A DNA stretch of 64,000 bases from an uncultured Rickettsiales bacterium (GTDB taxonomy: Bacteria; Pseudomonadota; Alphaproteobacteria; Rickettsiales; UBA1997), in contig CAKVGI010000004.1 in NCBI GenBank assembly GCA_934747265.1, positions 20,103 to 84,102 of the forward strand. Reading direction: 5' to 3'. The notes beneath the pieces are model-generated. The model saw only the letters and a list, made by a program, of their open reading frames with translations, made no database searches and was not told the origin of the DNA. Shown one piece after another: positions 62,697 through 64,000 of the stretch; position 1 is the stretch's first letter; the number at the start of each line of letters is the position of its first letter. The position numbers and the translations under genes were made by a program.

Positions 62697-63230
62697 TTAT
62701 TTTGCCTTTAAAGCTTTTACAGTTTTTAATTTTTTATTTAATCTAGATAAAACTTCCGAAGATATATCAAGTTCTGAATTATTATAAATTGTCATTGAAG
62801 CTGGTAAAACAACATCAAAATCATATTTACTATTTTTTTCTGTCCTAATATCAGATACTATTTCTTTTATTGTATTTGTGATTTCAGCAACAGAATCCAT
62901 ATATTTTTTCTGTAAATTTGTTTCATTTTCCCTAACTTCTTGTTGGAAAGCTAAAACTTTTTGTTGAAATTCCATAGCTTTTTTCTGAGCAACATCTTGT
63001 GATAAAGTTTTAATTGTTAATTCTAATGAATTTTTTTCATCAGTCAACTTTTGTTCTTCAATTTTTAATTTTTTTTCAATGCCGGCTTTTTCGTTTTCTA
63101 ATGTTTTGTTAACATTTGCCATAGCGGTTGAGTTTTTTATTATTTCATCCAAATTAATGATAGCAATATCACTAGCAAAAACTTGATTTGTAAGCATTAA
63201 AAAACCTAAACAAAATAAAAATTTATTCAT
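62697..63230 (-). CDS. OmpH/Skp-family periplasmic chaperone
   Basis: 177 residues. A signal peptide (NKFLFCLGFLMLTNQVFA, cut near 19) is followed by IAIINLDEIIKNSTAMANVNKTLE, the OmpH start, a long coiled-coil hairpin with KAMEFQQKVLAFQQEV, and a closing segment KYDFDVVLPASMTIYNNSELDISSEVLSRLNKKL. Skp escorts unfolded outer-membrane proteins. It is alone here rather than beside bamA or lpxD. tRNA-Ser follows, 13 bp past its stop. Confidence 0.9.
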   Translation of the reverse strand: MNKFLFCLGFLMLTNQVFASDIAIINLDEIIKNSTAMANVNKTLENEKAGIEKKLKIEEQKLTDEKNSLELTIKTLSQDVAQKKAMEFQQKVLAFQQEVRENETNLQKKYMDSVAEITNTIKEIVSDIRTEKNSKYDFDVVLPASMTIYNNSELDISSEVLSRLNKKLKTVKALKAK

Positions 63231-63345
63231 AATCCTTTAATTATTATAATAATAAAAATGTATTATAAATTAAATTATTGTCAAGAATTATTTATTATCT
63301 AAAATGGTATTGATAACTTTAATATATTTTATTAAACAATAAATA

Positions 63346-64000
63346 TTTTATTTTCAGCAAACTTTGCCATCTATCAAGAACTCTTCTTTATTTTCATCTA
63401 CTAAGAATAGTATTCTATTCCTCCTATACCAAGAGTACTTCTACAACCACCCTACTAAGGAACACACCTAACATTCTAACCCACTAAGGGACATTCTTAT
63501 GTTTTCGCCTCTGCTAAGGGTGAGTACCATTCCTACCCCATACTAAGGTGAGATCTCCTTATTTCCTCTATATTAATAGCAAACACTCCTCCAACCACCC
63601 CGCTAAGTTCCTCTATATCCGCTTGCTAAGGAATACCACTCAATCCACCATGATAAGGTATGTATACCACATATACCAAGAGACACCTTCATCCATCCCA
63701 CTTGATAAGAGATACTCATCTATACTCTATACCAAGGAACGCTCCCATTCCCATAATAAAGTCCTCTCATCCCCCTTAATAAGTGGTAATCCTTCATCCT
63801 GCCCCTGATAAGGGATATCTTTCCATTCCCCCTTGATAAGTTCCCGTCTCATTCCCCCCCTGATAAGGGCCCCAATCCCCCCTAATAAGGTTCCCTCTCT
63901 CCCCCTGATAAAGTACCCTTCCACCCCCCTGATAAGGGGGGCAAGGGGGGTTTAAATACTTTAATTGTTTTAAACTATGTTTTTTGTATTAATATATTAT
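63346..64000 (-). repeat. A-family array, right arm of the large inverted repeat (cut by window end)
   Basis: Read on the minus strand, the anchor CCCCCC-TTG-CCCCCC-TTATCA-GGGGGG (63950 to 63924) leads units matching those of 60759-61569. The inner part (63346-63754) follows the left arm unit by unit. The outer part has a different set and number of units. Homology with the left arm runs to the window edge, so the true arm may be longer. Confidence 0.85.

Overview
The window reads as a chromosome segment of a very AT-rich alphaproteobacterium that probably lives with a eukaryotic host. Alphaproteobacterial markers are GapR (14569-14817), a TrcR/DUF1013 regulator (57781-58320), a DUF2335 membrane protein, a Tim44-like protein and a ZapA/ZauP-like pair. 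Host association is suggested by dispersed type IV secretion genes (virB4, virB8, virB9, perhaps a virB7-like lipoprotein), a Chlamydia-type arginine decarboxylase/porin pair, and a large protein with a cysteine-protease-like core and a eukaryotic-style prenylation motif at its C-terminus. I cannot assign a genus. A gut or protist-associated lineage near Rickettsiales or the uncultured gut alphaproteobacteria would fit.

Layout. 1-9.8 kb (minus): a NuoF-like fragment, an FkbM methyltransferase, a giant hexapeptide-repeat protein, rbfA, recA, DUF2335, argS and an enlarged alanine racemase. 9.9-16 kb (plus): a small lipoprotein, ctpA, two periplasmic foldases, rlmB, gapR, rnd. 16-20 kb (minus): ogt, hisS, an ABC-2 permease and a frameshifted prepilin gene. 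19.8-31 kb: mnmE, lgt, a SulP transporter, pyk, zapA/zauP-like genes, virB4, a dehydrogenase and a transporter. 31-35 kb: a weakly ELM1-like protein and the aaxB-aaxA pair. 35-43 kb: SPOR protein, ftsB, yihY, slt, HlyD-like protein, a repeat island, rnhA, holC, efp. 43-53 kb: virB8-virB9-parA, a Tim44-like gene, tolQRAB, an LptC-like gene and an ABC-F ATPase. 53-59.5 kb: rplM-rpsI, the candidate effector, two TRL-like lipoproteins, trcR, rplY. 59.5-64 kb: a repeat-dominated region around tRNA-Glu, grpE, tRNA-Ser and an ompH-like gene.

Most genes are housekeeping: translation, envelope building and the Tol complex, division, and DNA repair. The unusual content is of two kinds. First, candidate host-interaction genes: the CE-clan/CaaX protein at 54.4-56.6 kb, the aaxBA pair, the beta-helix protein at 2-4.3 kb and the VirB proteins. 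Second, a system of G-rich short-repeat arrays in two families: A, with a unit of about 26 bp, and B, with a unit of about 47 bp. B arrays end at a strong AT-rich hairpin element (C). The arrays look polarised: clean units sit at a fixed anchor end and decayed ones lie further away. Two A arrays form an inverted repeat around a 1.8-kb segment with grpE and both tRNA genes. No transposase, integrase, phage or cas gene is visible.
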